Assembly (NCBI GenBank): GCA_023014335.1
Contig: JAECYW010000003.1
Span: forward strand, 496,001 to 560,000
Length of the DNA stretch: 64,000 nucleotides
Origin: Galerina marginata
Lineage: Eukaryota > Basidiomycota > Agaricomycetes > Agaricales > Galerinaceae
Reading direction: 5' to 3'
Shown here: positions 44,654 through 56,758 of the stretch, in pieces
How positions within the stretch are numbered: the first letter of the stretch is position 1
Layout of the letters: each line of letters opens with the position of its first letter
The notes under the pieces: model-generated
Seen by the model: the letters and a program-made list of their open reading frames with translations, nothing else
Told to the model about the DNA's origin: nothing
Database searches by the model: none
Made by a program: the position numbers and the translations under genes

Positions 44654-47600
44654 TAGCAGAGCCCTGAAGATGAGCGGGATGTAAGACAGCGATGTATTGT
44701 GAGGTGGATGAGTGAAACAGAGAAACAGGCAAGTAACACACATTCCCCTCGCTAGGCTGATGGCTGTGTCCCAGGATGGGCTGTGTCCTACGGATATGTC
44801 CAACGGCTGTTCCGCCGCCCTATTTTTGTCCCCTGTGCACATTGCAATGATACAGTCCACCTACTAGATAAATTAACCCTGGGAGCACAAATGGGCAATG
44901 CATTCTCTTCCTTTCCAACACAAAGTAAGTTTGGACATCCGGCCTATTCCACAATCTCCCAATAACGCAGCCCTTTAAATGGCATTTAAAAACCAACAAA
45001 CTCCACCCACGTTGTAACCTCAGTTTCGGTAGGGAGGACTCGTGCAATGCTTCGGGCGTTTTTGTGTCTATAAAGAATACAATCCCGTCGTATGAGCGCA
45101 GTGTCAGGCAAGTTCCGGAGACAGACCGCGCTGATCGCTGCGCACTGCAAGGGAACATATTTGAGTTACGCAAGTTTAGACACAAATGTGATTCATTGAT
45201 GGAGTTGATGATACGCCTTCAGTACTCTGACGTGCGGCGGGATTCGGCCAGTTGGTTCAAGTATTAATAATAAGACTGGTCCTTTTGCGGAACTGGCTCA
45301 AAGGGCGTAGGAGTAGGCGCACAGTTTACTCGTACAAAATGTTGGAATTTTTTACTTTCGCAAAATCTCATAAAATCAGAAAATTCGAGAATCAATTAAA
45401 TCCGGGTTCAGAAAAAAAGGGTGGGACGTGTGACGTACGAATTGAATGAAATACTACAGTATCGCAGCGAGAACGGGAAGAAATGAATGTGTGTGTCAGA
45501 CTGCAATTCCGAAACCCAGGAAGCATAAAGGAAAAGAAATATATGTGTTGATAATATGTGCGCCTGTGAGGGAAGCTTATTAATAATAAGGTGTTGGCGT
45601 TCATTGAAGTGAAATGCGATTCGCACAAGATTCGCGTGTCTCGGCCGAGTTTTCCCACTTCGATTAGATTACGTAACCTATTCCCATCAGCGGCTGTGCA
45701 CCGTTTTGTGCCAGTTCGAATTGATGAATCGCAATCCTGGTCCAATGTTATCAAGCGTCCTTGCTCGACATGCATTCCGAGCTTCGTCAGACTGTCGCTA
45801 AGTACATATTTCCACTCCATTCCGACACACTTTTTATATCCTAACAGTTTTGCGGACTTCGTGAACGTGGTTTCCCCTTGTGACGCTATTAGGACGTGCT
45901 CATCGAGGCCGACGTGACCAGTCACCGACACTCTGCTGTCCTCGCGGGGACAAGTAGCCCTCGACAATTTCCTCCACATTCCCCTCAACATCTTACAACA
46001 GTGCAATGACAGGACATTTTGTCAACCGTTCAGAGGCTCACAAGTAGGCGGCGCGACTCTCAGCTTTTCGATCTCCCAGGGGGCGATATTTTGGGGCTCT
46101 TCCCTTCTCCCAACTGCCCCAAATCCCCTTCTCGACAGGGACTCGCGCCCGAGCTCGCTGTGGCCCGTTCCAAACCAGCTATGCGAAGCGGCAGAGCCAG
46201 GAACAGGACTGGTCTGACTAACATACAGCAGCATGCAATTGATCCCCTTCCTTACAATCTTGACGCGTTCGGCTGGGTCTTGCGACGGAACTTGCAGCGC
46301 GTAGACTTCTTCCCTGCGCAGAGCCGAGTTGAAGCGGTTGCTTCCTCGTCCACGGCGAGAACGAAGAGAGCCTGACGGCCAACGACAGCCTCCCGCTCAG
46401 AAGACTCGCCGTAGTGTGGTGAGGTACGCCTAGTATGACTTTTTTTCAGATTGTATGCGCTGAACGTTGGCATGTAACAGGTTCATATTATTCACCTCAA
46501 ACTGCAGGCTCGTCACTCTGGCTTGGCTACCCAGCGAGTGCTGGTGAGTAGCGCTATTGCGAATTTCTAATTTAGGAGTCGGGGTATTGAGTAAGTGCGT
46601 TCTCGTCCTATCGGACCCATAATTCTTTCCTCTATCTAACATTATTTCTCATAGTCCTTTGGAATTTGTGCCGCTTGCAGCGGGCGCGAACTCAAGTCCG
46701 TGTAACTCCCACCACCTGCGTTGTCACGCCCAGCAGAGCGGTATGATCACTTTTAGACCATTTTTTCATCCTTTTTACGGATCGTATGCGCGTACTTAAC
46801 TAGTTTGATAGCGATAGGTGATATATGCGTGTAGAGGATAAAAGTCACGAACTGGCAGCTCGTCGACCGCATATGACATCCTGTGTAGCCCGTGAGTCGT
46901 GTTGACGGGCGGTAGGGACCCAGAAATCACGGTATTAACGTATGTCCCTTATCTTTTTGAACCAATCTATTTAATATTTAATATTACCTCCCTCCCAGAC
47001 GGTATACGCATGGGCACACAAAGTGTAAAGTAAATATCATGTGATTGTCGTACGTTTCATCTATTATTCCCTCCATACTATTCATTCATCAACCTAGAAA
47101 CCCTCCGGCACCGTCGTCGATTCTGGGCACGTGGCGGTTAATAAGTCCGACGTCGCGAAGGCGTGGCCTATTATGTGCGCAGCTGAACCTTTTCTCAAGC
47201 CCTAGAAAGTTCGAGACGATCAGCTTGTGGCCGGTGATGTGTTCATCGTTTATAATCTGCAAGTCTTCTTTCTCTCCCACTTTCTGCGATGTGACTGACC
47301 ATATCGTTCCTGGTAGGTTTACCTCGTCAGATGGGCCGTTTCCCTTGCGGGCGGGAGCAGGAGTTAACCCCTCTCCTCCACACTTCGCTTTAAGCCATCT
47401 TGCTTCACCTCTGTTGCCGTATGTCGTCTTAATTTTCATATGACTTTCTCGAGTGGCTAGTCATAGAAGCAATAGGACAGTTCGGAGGGTCGAACCGCCC
47501 GCTTGAATTGTGATGGAGTTTTGTGCGTTTCCTTTCTTTTTTGTGTCTTCTCTTACGATGTGTCTTCAGGCCCCACGTCACTCTTCCTTAGACTTCTACG

Positions 47601-49109
47601 ACCAAGACGCAGAATTGCTGTTGATATCTGCAAGGAGCCAGGTCATTCCTTGGGTTATCGCTTGCCACGCGACACTGCGCTGCTTGACGCGATTCCCGAG
47701 ATTTGGCAGCCTTGAACAGCGCGATAGGTTTGATAGGCATAACCAGCGGTAAACTTCAGCCCCTCAACCTTCATGAAGGAAATCTCATGGTATGTTTCTG
47801 CATCTCTTTTTATACTCTATTCCACTACCTCAACACTCTACTCGACAGCGACTTAGTTCGGGTTATGTGTACGTTCAATGTGAATGACCACTTGTCCGGC
47901 CCTATCCTGGTCGTCAGCCTCTAAATTTCCCCCGGCAGATCTAACAGTTTATTACGGCGAGCGCAACAAAATAGGTGCATTATTAGTGATGATTGGCTTT
48001 CTACCTTTTTTCTGTTCGTCGTTCGTTCTTACCGATCCCCCCAATGCTGATTCGATGGAAGTAGGCAGTGCTATTTATTCAACCCGGAGTAAGTTTGCGA
48101 GCTGATTCCGATTCCATACTCGCTGACCTTAAATGTAATTCAGGATCCATTGAACTCAACGCACCCAGTATGTTCAGTCTTCGTCAGTCACCAGTGAGCA
48201 AATGGGCAAATGTGAGAAAACGGAATGAGAATATCAGCGTCAAGGAGATCCGGTGCAATTTGTCACTTTTTTCCTTCTGACCTGACCTCCTAACGGTAGA
48301 AATGAGCCACGCGATATCACTTTACACGTCCGTGGAATTCATCACTTCGCTCATCACAATTCATCTTCCCATATTTCATTCCTTTCCAGATCCCGTGTCA
48401 CGGACTCGAAGGGTTCTTTCATTCTGGGCGGGATTCGAACTGCGGAACGTTTTTGTAGCAAATTGCTCGTGTGTATACATCCACCATATGATCATCTCGT
48501 GAACCTCATAGATGCTATGGATCTGCAAGCCGATTGACGTCCTTGAAATACAGAAGCAAGGATCAGACCACCGACCTTGGGAATGGTTTCTGCTTTCGCA
48601 AGCCTGCACCATTGACAATGCCTAACAGACACGAGACAGATCATCAACCCGTTAGTAAATCAAACTTGATCGACCCACTCTACAGTCGCCTCTTTGGTTA
48701 ATATTTTTTTCGTCCATCCATCCGCACACTTGTACCATTTTTTTGGTTTTTCAGACGACAACCCCTACCTGCATTCCTGGCCCTATACTCTATCACTTTA
48801 ATCCGTCAATCCTTTCAGCCGACAAACGGAATAAATATCTACCCAAACTTCCCACAAGCTCCAAATCCAACTGATAAACACCGTTAGTATCGCGACAGGT
48901 CTCAAAATAAGATGCTCGGATATTCTTCCGGGACAAAACCATAGCTTTGGGCCTTTGGATTTATTCTTAGGAAATCCATGAACACATTTAAGTGGGGAAG
49001 TAAAAAGTATGTAAATTTATCGCCACAAACGATCTTCTCTCCTCCAAACCTTTGCTAAAGCCACAAACAAATACTCTGTTACGACCAACGCATTCAAATC
49101 CAATCCACT
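44654..49109. other. Repeat-rich intergenic region
   Basis: It holds another diverged copy of the plus-strand flank of the tandem units (TATGCGC..AACGTTGG near 46455, GGTATTAACGTATGTCCC at 46931). Two uninterrupted minus-strand frames (45392-46006 and 47089-47439) have no recognised domain, TATA box or homologous copy, and were not called. No tRNA is supported. Confidence 0.4.
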
Positions 49110-49341
49110 ATGCGCTTCGCACTTCCTTTCCTGGTGCTCAGCATTAGCATGCTATACGCGGCGGCACTGACACCTTGCGAGTCGAATTGCGTTTTCTTTT
49201 TCAACCAATGCATCGAAGCGGGGGTTGCTGAAGGTACTTGGTGCGTAAATTTCCCTTTAAGCTATGCATATATACAACAAGCTGACTCGTGCTTCCAGTG
49301 ATCAGACTATTGACCAGTGCCTAACTACATGCCCGCCGTAA
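49110..49341 (+). CDS. Small secreted cysteine-rich peptide with symmetric cysteine spacing
   Basis: Exons 49110-49240 and 49299-49341, joined across a 58-bp GTGCGT..TTCCAG intron, give 174 nt (57 residues). A signal peptide (MRFALPFLVLSISMLYAAA) is followed by a mature peptide of about 38 residues with six cysteines spaced 3-6-9-6-3 (C-x3-C-x6-C-x9-C-x6-C-x3-C). The fourth cysteine is created by the splice junction (TG|T). Paired C-x3-C motifs on two helices would suggest a disulfide-linked helical hairpin; this is inference. Such peptides are typical effector-like small secreted proteins in fungi. No target is known. Confidence 0.7.
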
Positions 49342-49865
49342 TCACGGCCTCGAGCGTATACATAACATAATATAAGTTAGTATGGAGCCGGGACGGGTTT
49401 CGTCTTCTGGACGATAAAGTTCAAACGAAAGAGCCGTGGATCCTTGTAGACTTTTTTTATTAAAAAAAACAACCTTCTCATGAGCAAACGGTCGTGGCCA
49501 ATAATGAGATAATTGATATTTCGACCAGGAAAGAAAGTACTCTGTTGACATTTATCAGGCAGCTTTTAGTTATCAGAAAACCCCCAGAAAGATGTAGCCT
49601 TCATTTCACTGTAAATTCATACCTCGTTGCTTCCTGCTCTATTCAGCAGGCGACCTTCGCTAATGAAAGTACAGGTCTAGCCTCGTGAACTGCTTTTCAA
49701 ACCTGCCGAGTAGCTACTAACTATACTCGATTATCAGCAACTCTAGGCTACATTCCTAAATGATGAAAAGGGTTAGACTGCGATAACGACAAAAGATTTC
49801 TCTCCTTCCTCTCCGGTGAGGCAGGTAAGCATAGATTCAAGCTGACAAAGGAGTCAATAGTATAG
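49342..49865. other. Intergenic, nothing recognised
   Basis: No gene or repeat is supported. Confidence 0.4.
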
Positions 49866-50062
49866 TTCACGGTTGCGTTTTTCGTTCGTTTTTTACTCTG
49901 TTTTTCATTTCGTTTTTCAAAAAAAATAAGATGAGAAACAACCTCGAAAACGAGCCGAAAAATGAAAAATTCTGAAAAACGACCTCACACCTTGTTTTTC
50001 GTGAATTTCCCATTTTTGATTCTGTTTCTCGTCTCGTTTTTCCGTCCTTCATTTCGAACTCC
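49866..50062. repeat. CGTTTTTC-rich repeat, fold-back type
   Basis: Repeated CGTTTTTC-like words run forward (49875-49920 and 49995-50045) and in reverse complement (GAAAAACG-like, about 49935-49985). The stretch could fold on itself. The same words form the clearer inverted repeat at 50885-51037. Confidence 0.55.
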
Positions 50063-50884
50063 GATTTCATAATCAACAGCACGCATTTGTTGGTACCTCA
50101 TCCATCTTCCTTTGCCCCCACCATCATGCCCCGGTCCCTCCTGCTCCATACACCTTCCAGACCCTTCCATGTTGATACTGAACGCAACCCGCCACACCAC
50201 CGTGGATTGAGTGACCCATAACCTTAGAGAACGCACAGGCCGACCCGACAAACCACCGTTTACCCAACCTGCCACCAAACGCGACGGTGAGCAGGTGACA
50301 GCGAGGCGAGAGACAAAGAGGACGACCAGGTACGTGGCTAACTGTTCCATACCATACCACGCCATCTAATCTCCACTCTCCAGCTTGTGCGCAGGATACG
50401 TCGACTTCCACGACCCCGCGCTACATCGTTGGCTTCAAACAGCCGCTGGATGGAACGACAGGACGGAACGACAACAGCACGCCTTCGTGCCCGTCGTTCA
50501 GTTGTTGGACGGCCACCACCTAGTATGACTTAGAAGTGGCTCTGCTGTGGCTTTACCTGGAGTATGCCGGTCTTGCCTGTAGTTTCGATATAGCACATAT
50601 GCGTTCACATTTCAAGTTTCACACTTAAATATGTAAATGTAACCGATGTACTTAGATCAATAGAAAAAAAGGTTTACTACCACTTGGGTGTATTTGACGA
50701 CTCGACAAGGAGTATGACCAATAAATGACTTAGAGTGAATTTTCACTGACTTCATGTCGGGCCCCGGACGGGGACTTGGACTCACTGGTAGTTTAGAGCT
50801 GAGTTGAAAAGGCTGCCGCTATGCCGGACAATTCTCAAGTTCGTTTTTCACCTGTTTTTGGCCTATTTTTGCCATTTTACGAGA

Positions 50885-51037
50885 GGGTATGCTCACAGTA
50901 GCTATTTTTGGCTCGTTTTTCATTTCATTTCTCGTTCGTTTTTACTGCCAGGAAACAAGAGTTGGCAGTAAAAATGAACGAAAAACAAGACGAAAAACAA
51001 GCCAAAAACGGCCGAAAAACGCTACCGTGAGCACCCC
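50885..51037. mobile_element. Fold-back MITE-like inverted repeat
   Basis: Arms at 50885-50950 and 50963-51037 are inverted copies of each other with some mismatches, around a 12-nt loop. Outer ends carry GCTCAC..GTAGC and its complement GCTAC..GTGAGC; inner ends carry TACTGCCA and TGGCAGTA. Arms are built of TTTTT-separated words (TTTTTGGC, CGTTTTTC). A target-site duplication is not evident. Confidence 0.6.
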
Positions 51038-53024
51038 TAATGACACTCGGTCGTAAATTTAAAAGAGACTGGACCGAGAAGGCAGGCCGTGGTACCTTGC
51101 TATCAACCCATTTCAGATTAACTCGTCCTGGATAGTCGCGCTTTGACTTGGTATAAACAGCATCGGACACGTCGTAAGTCCAATGAATAACCATGAGTAG
51201 CTTTATGCGGTCAGAATTAAACACGGAATTCCGAAAGAGCAAAGCCCTAAGGCAGTATATATGCGCGGCTGGTAATCACATAAGGTGAGACGGATTCCTG
51301 AGGTTTACGTCGAGGTACATAGGTGGTATTTGTCGAAAGCCAGTTGGAATTGGCACACTTGAATACAAAAAGGTGGATAGATACCGTCTAAGAAGGAATA
51401 AAATTCTCTCGTCCTCCACGAACTGCTAAAGGTATAAGAGAAACAACGAACGATGAGTAAATACACGCATAAGGGCTGTAAGTAGTACATACGATGTATG
51501 AAAGAAAGGATTCGAGAACCCAATTTCCATCGGTCTCTGACATGCAATCGTTTTTCACAAGGGTTTAGCCACCTCAACTAGCATCTTGATCATGGGCCGT
51601 TGGCGAGAGTTGGCGAGATGCAGCTAGCTGAGCTCCGAGAGGAAGAACGACCCGCTCTGGCGAACGAATGACGCAGCCACTATGTAACTGGGCGAGGACG
51701 ACAAAGCATAGTTTATTGAAATCGAACCGGTTAAAATAGGAGGGTGAGGTAGCGATAATGAATGGGCGGGCAGGGAAGAGGTCGATGCAGCGTCGTGAGG
51801 GCTGGGTGTCGGAGTCTCGAGGATGAAGTCGACGTAGGCCACATAACTCGGAAATGGGCGTAATTACAAGGGTAAATGCTGAACACCGCTATAGAGAGGC
51901 GTCTGAGGTTGAATGAAAGACATAGCCAGGTGACGAATGGGAAGAGCGGCCATTGTGGCCTCTGGGATAAGGCGCCGAGGCCAGCAGCAACGCTCGTTGA
52001 GAATTCCGAAGAGAGACGGCGGGCGAAAACGGCGGATGTTGGCTCGCATTAGTCAACTTGGGTCATTATGTACTATCATAAGTTCGCCTATTGAAAGAAT
52101 GTAAGCAAGGGATACTGAATTGGCGAACGAAAATAGGACATACCGGACACCCAAGGCCACAAGTTCTTGAATTGTCTCCAGCGGGGGGAGACGACAGTCA
52201 GGCTATCCGGATGAAAGAAGGGTGTTAGCGCTGCGACAGTGAAATGAAAGGTTGTAAAATGAAGACGTACATAGAACGGTCAATCAGAGAAGAAAAGAAG
52301 GCTGGCGGCTTTCACTCGTTTCACTACCAGTCAAGAAAAGTATTTGTTGGACCTAGAAATGCACAAGAAGTGGTCAGTAATAGTGAATATAAGTTGCGAA
52401 TACAGATACATACCTGGCCAGATTTCCAACATGACTTTCAGTCAAATAATCTAGTGGTCGTCAGGAGGGCCTCTTTGAAAGTCGCCTAGAGTCGTTTGCG
52501 CCATGATGCGAGGTCCGAAGGGGCTAACAAAAGGTTAATTATCAGCTGGGGACCTTAAGTAGGTTCCTTGGTGAGTCCTTCAAAGAGCACTGCAACGCGA
52601 TGAAGGGGAAAAGGCAAGAAAGAAAACGACGGTGGGATGTTGGAAATTTGTAAATACTCGCACGGACCCTGAAAATGACGGGCATCATCGCCGGACCGGC
52701 CACATCAAAAAGCCGGTACGACAAGCCCCAGACTCAAGCTCTACGACCGTACGACGACTCTCGACCGCGACCTCTCTAGCTAAAATGGCAACTGCGACAC
52801 TGGCACTAACCAAGGACACCCCGCTGGAAAGGAATGATCAGCCTTCTACTATCACCTCCACGACGCCTTCTTCCAGCAGAGCATGAACGCGTCATCAATT
52901 CGGCTTGATACTCTACTAGCAGCATCTCGATTACTTAGATTGTTTGTGGGATGACTACAAGGTTAAGTTACAGGTTAAACCATAATTAAGAATGAATACC
53001 GCCAATTCTGGACTATAATCCCGC
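51038..53024. other. Intergenic, no supported gene
   Basis: Minus-strand frames at 51624-52049 are partly protein-like (MAALPIRHLAMSFIQPQ; FILETPTPSPHDA) but lack a coherent exon model. Otherwise nothing is recognised. Confidence 0.35.
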
Positions 53025-54089
53025 TCAGGATGCCATCGGAATGTTTCCCCAGGGTCCAACCCCATACTTGCCCTCGACAACTACATTTTGCCAAGTTGAA
53101 TCGTCGAATCCAGGAGCCTGGAAGCCGGCAGGAGTGCTTGTGCTGAACTTCCATGTCCCATCTGTCACGGCGGATTTGAGAGAGGGGCATAGAGGGCAAG
53201 CCGCCGACCTTATTTCCACGGCGGCAATTAAAGCCGCTGGGCCATCGTCGTTCTTCGCCAGTACTCCAATCGTGACTTGGAATCCGGGGACGAGATTGAC
53301 GACGTAGGAATGAGCCGACGTCCAATCCGTCGAGGAGCCGACGAGCTGACCCTGAACATATAATGTATATTCGTTGTCCACACTGATGAAGATAGTAGCG
53401 GAAGTGGCGAGTTGACCCGGGGGGAGTGTGAAAACCTTTCGGAATGCGCGGGAGCCAACAGGTGCGTTTCCTTGACTAAGTTCGTTGGTCCAAACCCAGT
53501 TGGCAGCACATAGCGCAGGCGCGATAGTTGAAGAGGGTGGTGGGGAGGTGATGGAGCCCCACGGTGCTGTGGAGGGGAAACTTCCTTCGATTGTAGCGGC
53601 GGGCCAAGCGCTATCATCGAAGCTGAGTTGCTCGAAGCCTGTTGTAAAGGTGACGGAAGAACGCCACGAGGCATCGGTAACCATAGTTTGGGTAGAACCG
53701 TCAGTATATGTAATTTGAACTGCAAGTAACAATCCTGCTGCATTGCGCACGGTGCCCAAATTCGTCGCATTGACCGCAAATACATTGGTGGAAGCCGCAA
53801 GGGGGACACAGAAAGCGCTTGCTGTGCGGTAGTCTGTGCCTATACCGACCACGGCGCCGTTAACGTACAACGTAAAGAGGTCATCCGCATTGATCAGGAT
53901 GTTAGCTGCAAGCGCGGTTTTGTTTGCTGAAGAGGTGAAAACACGTCTAAAGGCGCGAGAGCCTGGAGTTGCGTTTCCAGCTGAATCCTGTTCGTTTGTC
54001 CAGATCCACTTCGAGGCTGTAAAATCGATGGCCAGTGTTTGCATTGCGCAGAGCGCGAGTATAAACACGGATAAAGCTGTTAGAAACAT
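53025..54089 (-). CDS. Secreted protein with two jelly-roll-like modules
   Basis: A single exon of 354 codons with a signal peptide (MFLTALSVFILALCAMQTLA). Two homologous modules, about 26-178 and 196-350, follow the same plan: WIWTNE or WVWTNE, GSRAFR-x-VFT, a core DDLFTLYVNG or DNEYTLYVQG, then F-D-D-S-x-W and PWG. This pattern resembles galactose-binding-like beta-sandwich domains that precede fungal and bacterial glycosidase catalytic domains, including alpha-L-rhamnosidase N-terminal modules. No catalytic domain is present, so a lectin-like or wall-binding role is more likely. Several N-x-S/T sites occur in module 1. The lack of introns is unusual for this window. Confidence 0.8.
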   Translation of the reverse strand: MFLTALSVFILALCAMQTLAIDFTASKWIWTNEQDSAGNATPGSRAFRRVFTSSANKTALAANILINADDLFTLYVNGAVVGIGTDYRTASAFCVPLAASTNVFAVNATNLGTVRNAAGLLLAVQITYTDGSTQTMVTDASWRSSVTFTTGFEQLSFDDSAWPAATIEGSFPSTAPWGSITSPPPSSTIAPALCAANWVWTNELSQGNAPVGSRAFRKVFTLPPGQLATSATIFISVDNEYTLYVQGQLVGSSTDWTSAHSYVVNLVPGFQVTIGVLAKNDDGPAALIAAVEIRSAACPLCPSLKSAVTDGTWKFSTSTPAGFQAPGFDDSTWQNVVVEGKYGVGPWGNIPMAS

Positions 54090-56179
54090 TCAACATTAGA
54101 ATTCGCTTGAGTATAAAAACAAGGTATTAGATACCTTTTGTCATGGCCATCGTCATTGTATTGTAGGGCTTTGCTGGGGATGTCGTTCAGATTTCGCTGG
54201 TGTTACAATCTCTTCAACGAGCGCTTTTATGCATTCCTCCTATACCCTGTACGAGACCGCCTCTACCACTGATATCGGCGTTTTCGTTTCGCCAGCCAAC
54301 CGGATATGTGTTAAGCTTCGAGGTACTTGCCGTCTAAATCCTCTAACCGATGCTTCTTTAAGGTACTGTGTAGGTTGAGGGAGGCGTTCCATGTCGTTAA
54401 TAATTGTCGGCTAGTTATTGACGTGATTATCCCTGGCACTTTGGTGAACAGATTTAGCGAGCTACATTTGCAACCGAGCGGAAGTAGAGAATCATGCGGG
54501 CTTTGAATGTGATAATTCTCCTCTGTGAATAGACTAGAGGAATTGAAAGCAGATGCGCTTGAATAAGTCAACCCAGAAACATGCTCGAGCTAACAGCGAG
54601 AAAGTAGAAGGACCACAGCTGTGGTTTGTCAATGCAAAGAAAGCGGACTGGACCTGAAATACCCCTGTGCGTGGAACGCCAGCTGCAAGATGACATTTCC
54701 GAGACAGTCGGCGAGGTTGTCTAGCATCGGATGGTGAACTAAACCGCCTTATAATGATTGACAGACGCCTACCAGGTGTCAAATTTTCAGAAATTCGGCA
54801 AGGATAATCAGATTACCCAAAGCGCGTGCCATCCTGCAGGTGTTACCATAAAACTTCCTCAGTTTTGAGAATTTCCTCGACAGCAGAGAAGAAGCGGTCT
54901 TTTCTCTGGCAGTTGGATTAAACATTAAGCTGGTGATTAATACACCTGAAAGTCAAATCTGGGCGTAGAGCGAGATGGGTTCTGCCGTAACATCTGAGGA
55001 GGATGGGGTAGGCACATACGTACTTTAATAACTGATGAACATTTGCCGCCTCGGTAAAAAAATATGGAAGCTCCAGGTACGGATAGTTGTGGTGCAAGTT
55101 TGTTCGATGGTGTGGGACAAAGAGTCTAACCCGGTGTGAAGGAACAATATGGCAGCGACGTTAAAGTGGGACGGAAGGAAAGGCGCATCGTGGGCAGACT
55201 AGCGCAAACATACCAAATTGTCGCACTGATACAACTCCCCCTTGTCAGGGAAGATGGTCCTACTCGATTATTTAACCGAGACTGAGCGTCGGGTGCGAAG
55301 GCTGATGAGTTTGTAGGCGATGATTAGATAATTTCTTATTACCGGTGAAACCACTGACCGGTGCACGAAATCTTGACTCTGAAACCCAGAACCCTCACAC
55401 CAGTTCAATCACCTCGCTGAATTACCACGGGTCACTGCAAAACAAATGGTGATTATCGTCGATGGACATCTTACTGGCCATCTTCTCGCCAGGTCTCCTA
55501 CCAGAACTCATCCTTCCATCCATCCTGCTTCGTAAAGAGTCAGCAATCGAGGAGGCAATAAGGAATTAGAACAGCGTCTTACAAACAAAGATTTAACGCC
55601 GCCAATGAAGAATACGGTGCGAGGGAAAAGCTCGAAAGGTTTGTGTGACGTCCAGTCCTAAAGCTACGTCAGTTACCTGCAGGTCATGAAATTTCTGATC
55701 AGGTCCAAATGGGGTCCTAAAGGCTGCAGCAACGTTCCACGAGCATCGTACGAGTTTCCAGACCAACCAGAAATATGCTGCGGTCTGCCTAATTCCCAAG
55801 GCACAATTGTGTTGACTCGTGCGAAGAAAGAAAAGCGGATTTGCGATGTGACTGCAGTTGTCGTTGGGTATAAATACATTCGCAGCTCGGGTCTGGCAAG
55901 GTTCGGAAATCTTGTCGAGCAACCACGCAGGATAGTGTTGTGAGCAAGCAGCGAATCGATTCCATCAAACCAGAAACGGCGGTGGCACAGCCACTGATGG
56001 GATCTACTATCTACTCTAATCTAGGCTCAGGGCAAACAGGTTTCGTTATACATGCGCAGCGCTGGCTCACGCCAGCTAAGTTTACCAGAATAGCGGATTC
56101 TGGAGTGTGGAAGGGTTTACCATTGGCTTCGTGCTGCATGCGTTTGTCGACCTAGGCCTGAACACATCCGATACTCTTG
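54090..56179. other. Intergenic, no supported gene
   Basis: Short frames on both strands (for example around 55590-55940) overlap each other antisense and show no domain or splicing consistency. Confidence 0.4.
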
Positions 56180-56758
56180 CTAAATCTTGTCTCTTTCCGC
56201 ATCTTTCTGTTCCCACATCTTCAACTCACCGAAAAGCGCAAAAGAGTTATCAACGGGAAGTACATAGTCCGTCACCAACAAGCCAGGCGACATTTCTGGA
56301 ATGCGGTAAATATCTGGCGGCATCCAAGGAGTTCAAACCGCCAGTTATAGTTGGGTGTCCGACCTGATACAATTTTCCTTCCACCTAACCTGAAGGTCTG
56401 TCTGGGCTGATGCAATCTTCCTCCCGCCTAACTTGGGCTGGTATGAGAGTAACACCTTCTTCAGCTCTAGCATGGGCATCTAGGCTGATATCCTTTCCCT
56501 TGAACTCAGCAACAGCTATGTATAAAATCTTTAGACCGACGAGAAATTCCAATTTCAGATGTTGCAGACTTACGCAAGTCGGGCTCGTAATTGAAGCGGC
56601 GTTTGGCTAGTCCGCGTGCAGGAGTTCCTGAGGTTATTCTTAGAAATCGGCAGGGGGGCTTTTAAGCAATCGACCAAGATACCTTCGGCTTCATGTGATG
56701 CTCCCAATGCCGCTATGAGGAAAGGAAGAAGAGAGACTAGTCTCAATGCAATCTGCAT
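56180..56758 (-). CDS. Secreted protein of unknown family
   Basis: Exons 56758-56683, 56606-56574, 56515-56390 and 56313-56180 give 369 nt (122 residues) with consistent phases; introns are 76, 58 and 76 bp. A signal peptide (MQIALRLVSLLPFLIAALGAS) is followed by a possible Kex2 site (AKRR), then PVAEFKGKDISLDAHARAEE and, in the last exon, PEMSPGLLVTDYVLPVDNSF. A GTGAGT donor inside exon 4 with an ATTTAG acceptor at its end could add a downstream exon. A further open stretch with two C-pairs lies near 56030-56140 (QRCACITKPVCPEPRLE), but I could not join it in frame. A TATA-like ATAAATAG lies just upstream of the ATG. Confidence 0.5.

Noticed and set aside
45392..46006. Uninterrupted 204-codon minus-strand frame
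   Set aside because: No domain, no signal peptide, no promoter feature and no homologous copy in the window; length alone was not enough.
47089..47439. 116-codon minus-strand frame
   Set aside because: Protein-like in places, but overlapped by an equally long plus-strand frame; no family or splice context.
48418..48600. tRNA-like signals on the minus strand (GTTCGAATC at about 48430 and a D-arm-like block at about 48565)
   Set aside because: The T-arm stem does not pair and the two blocks are far too distant for a tRNA, even allowing a typical intron.
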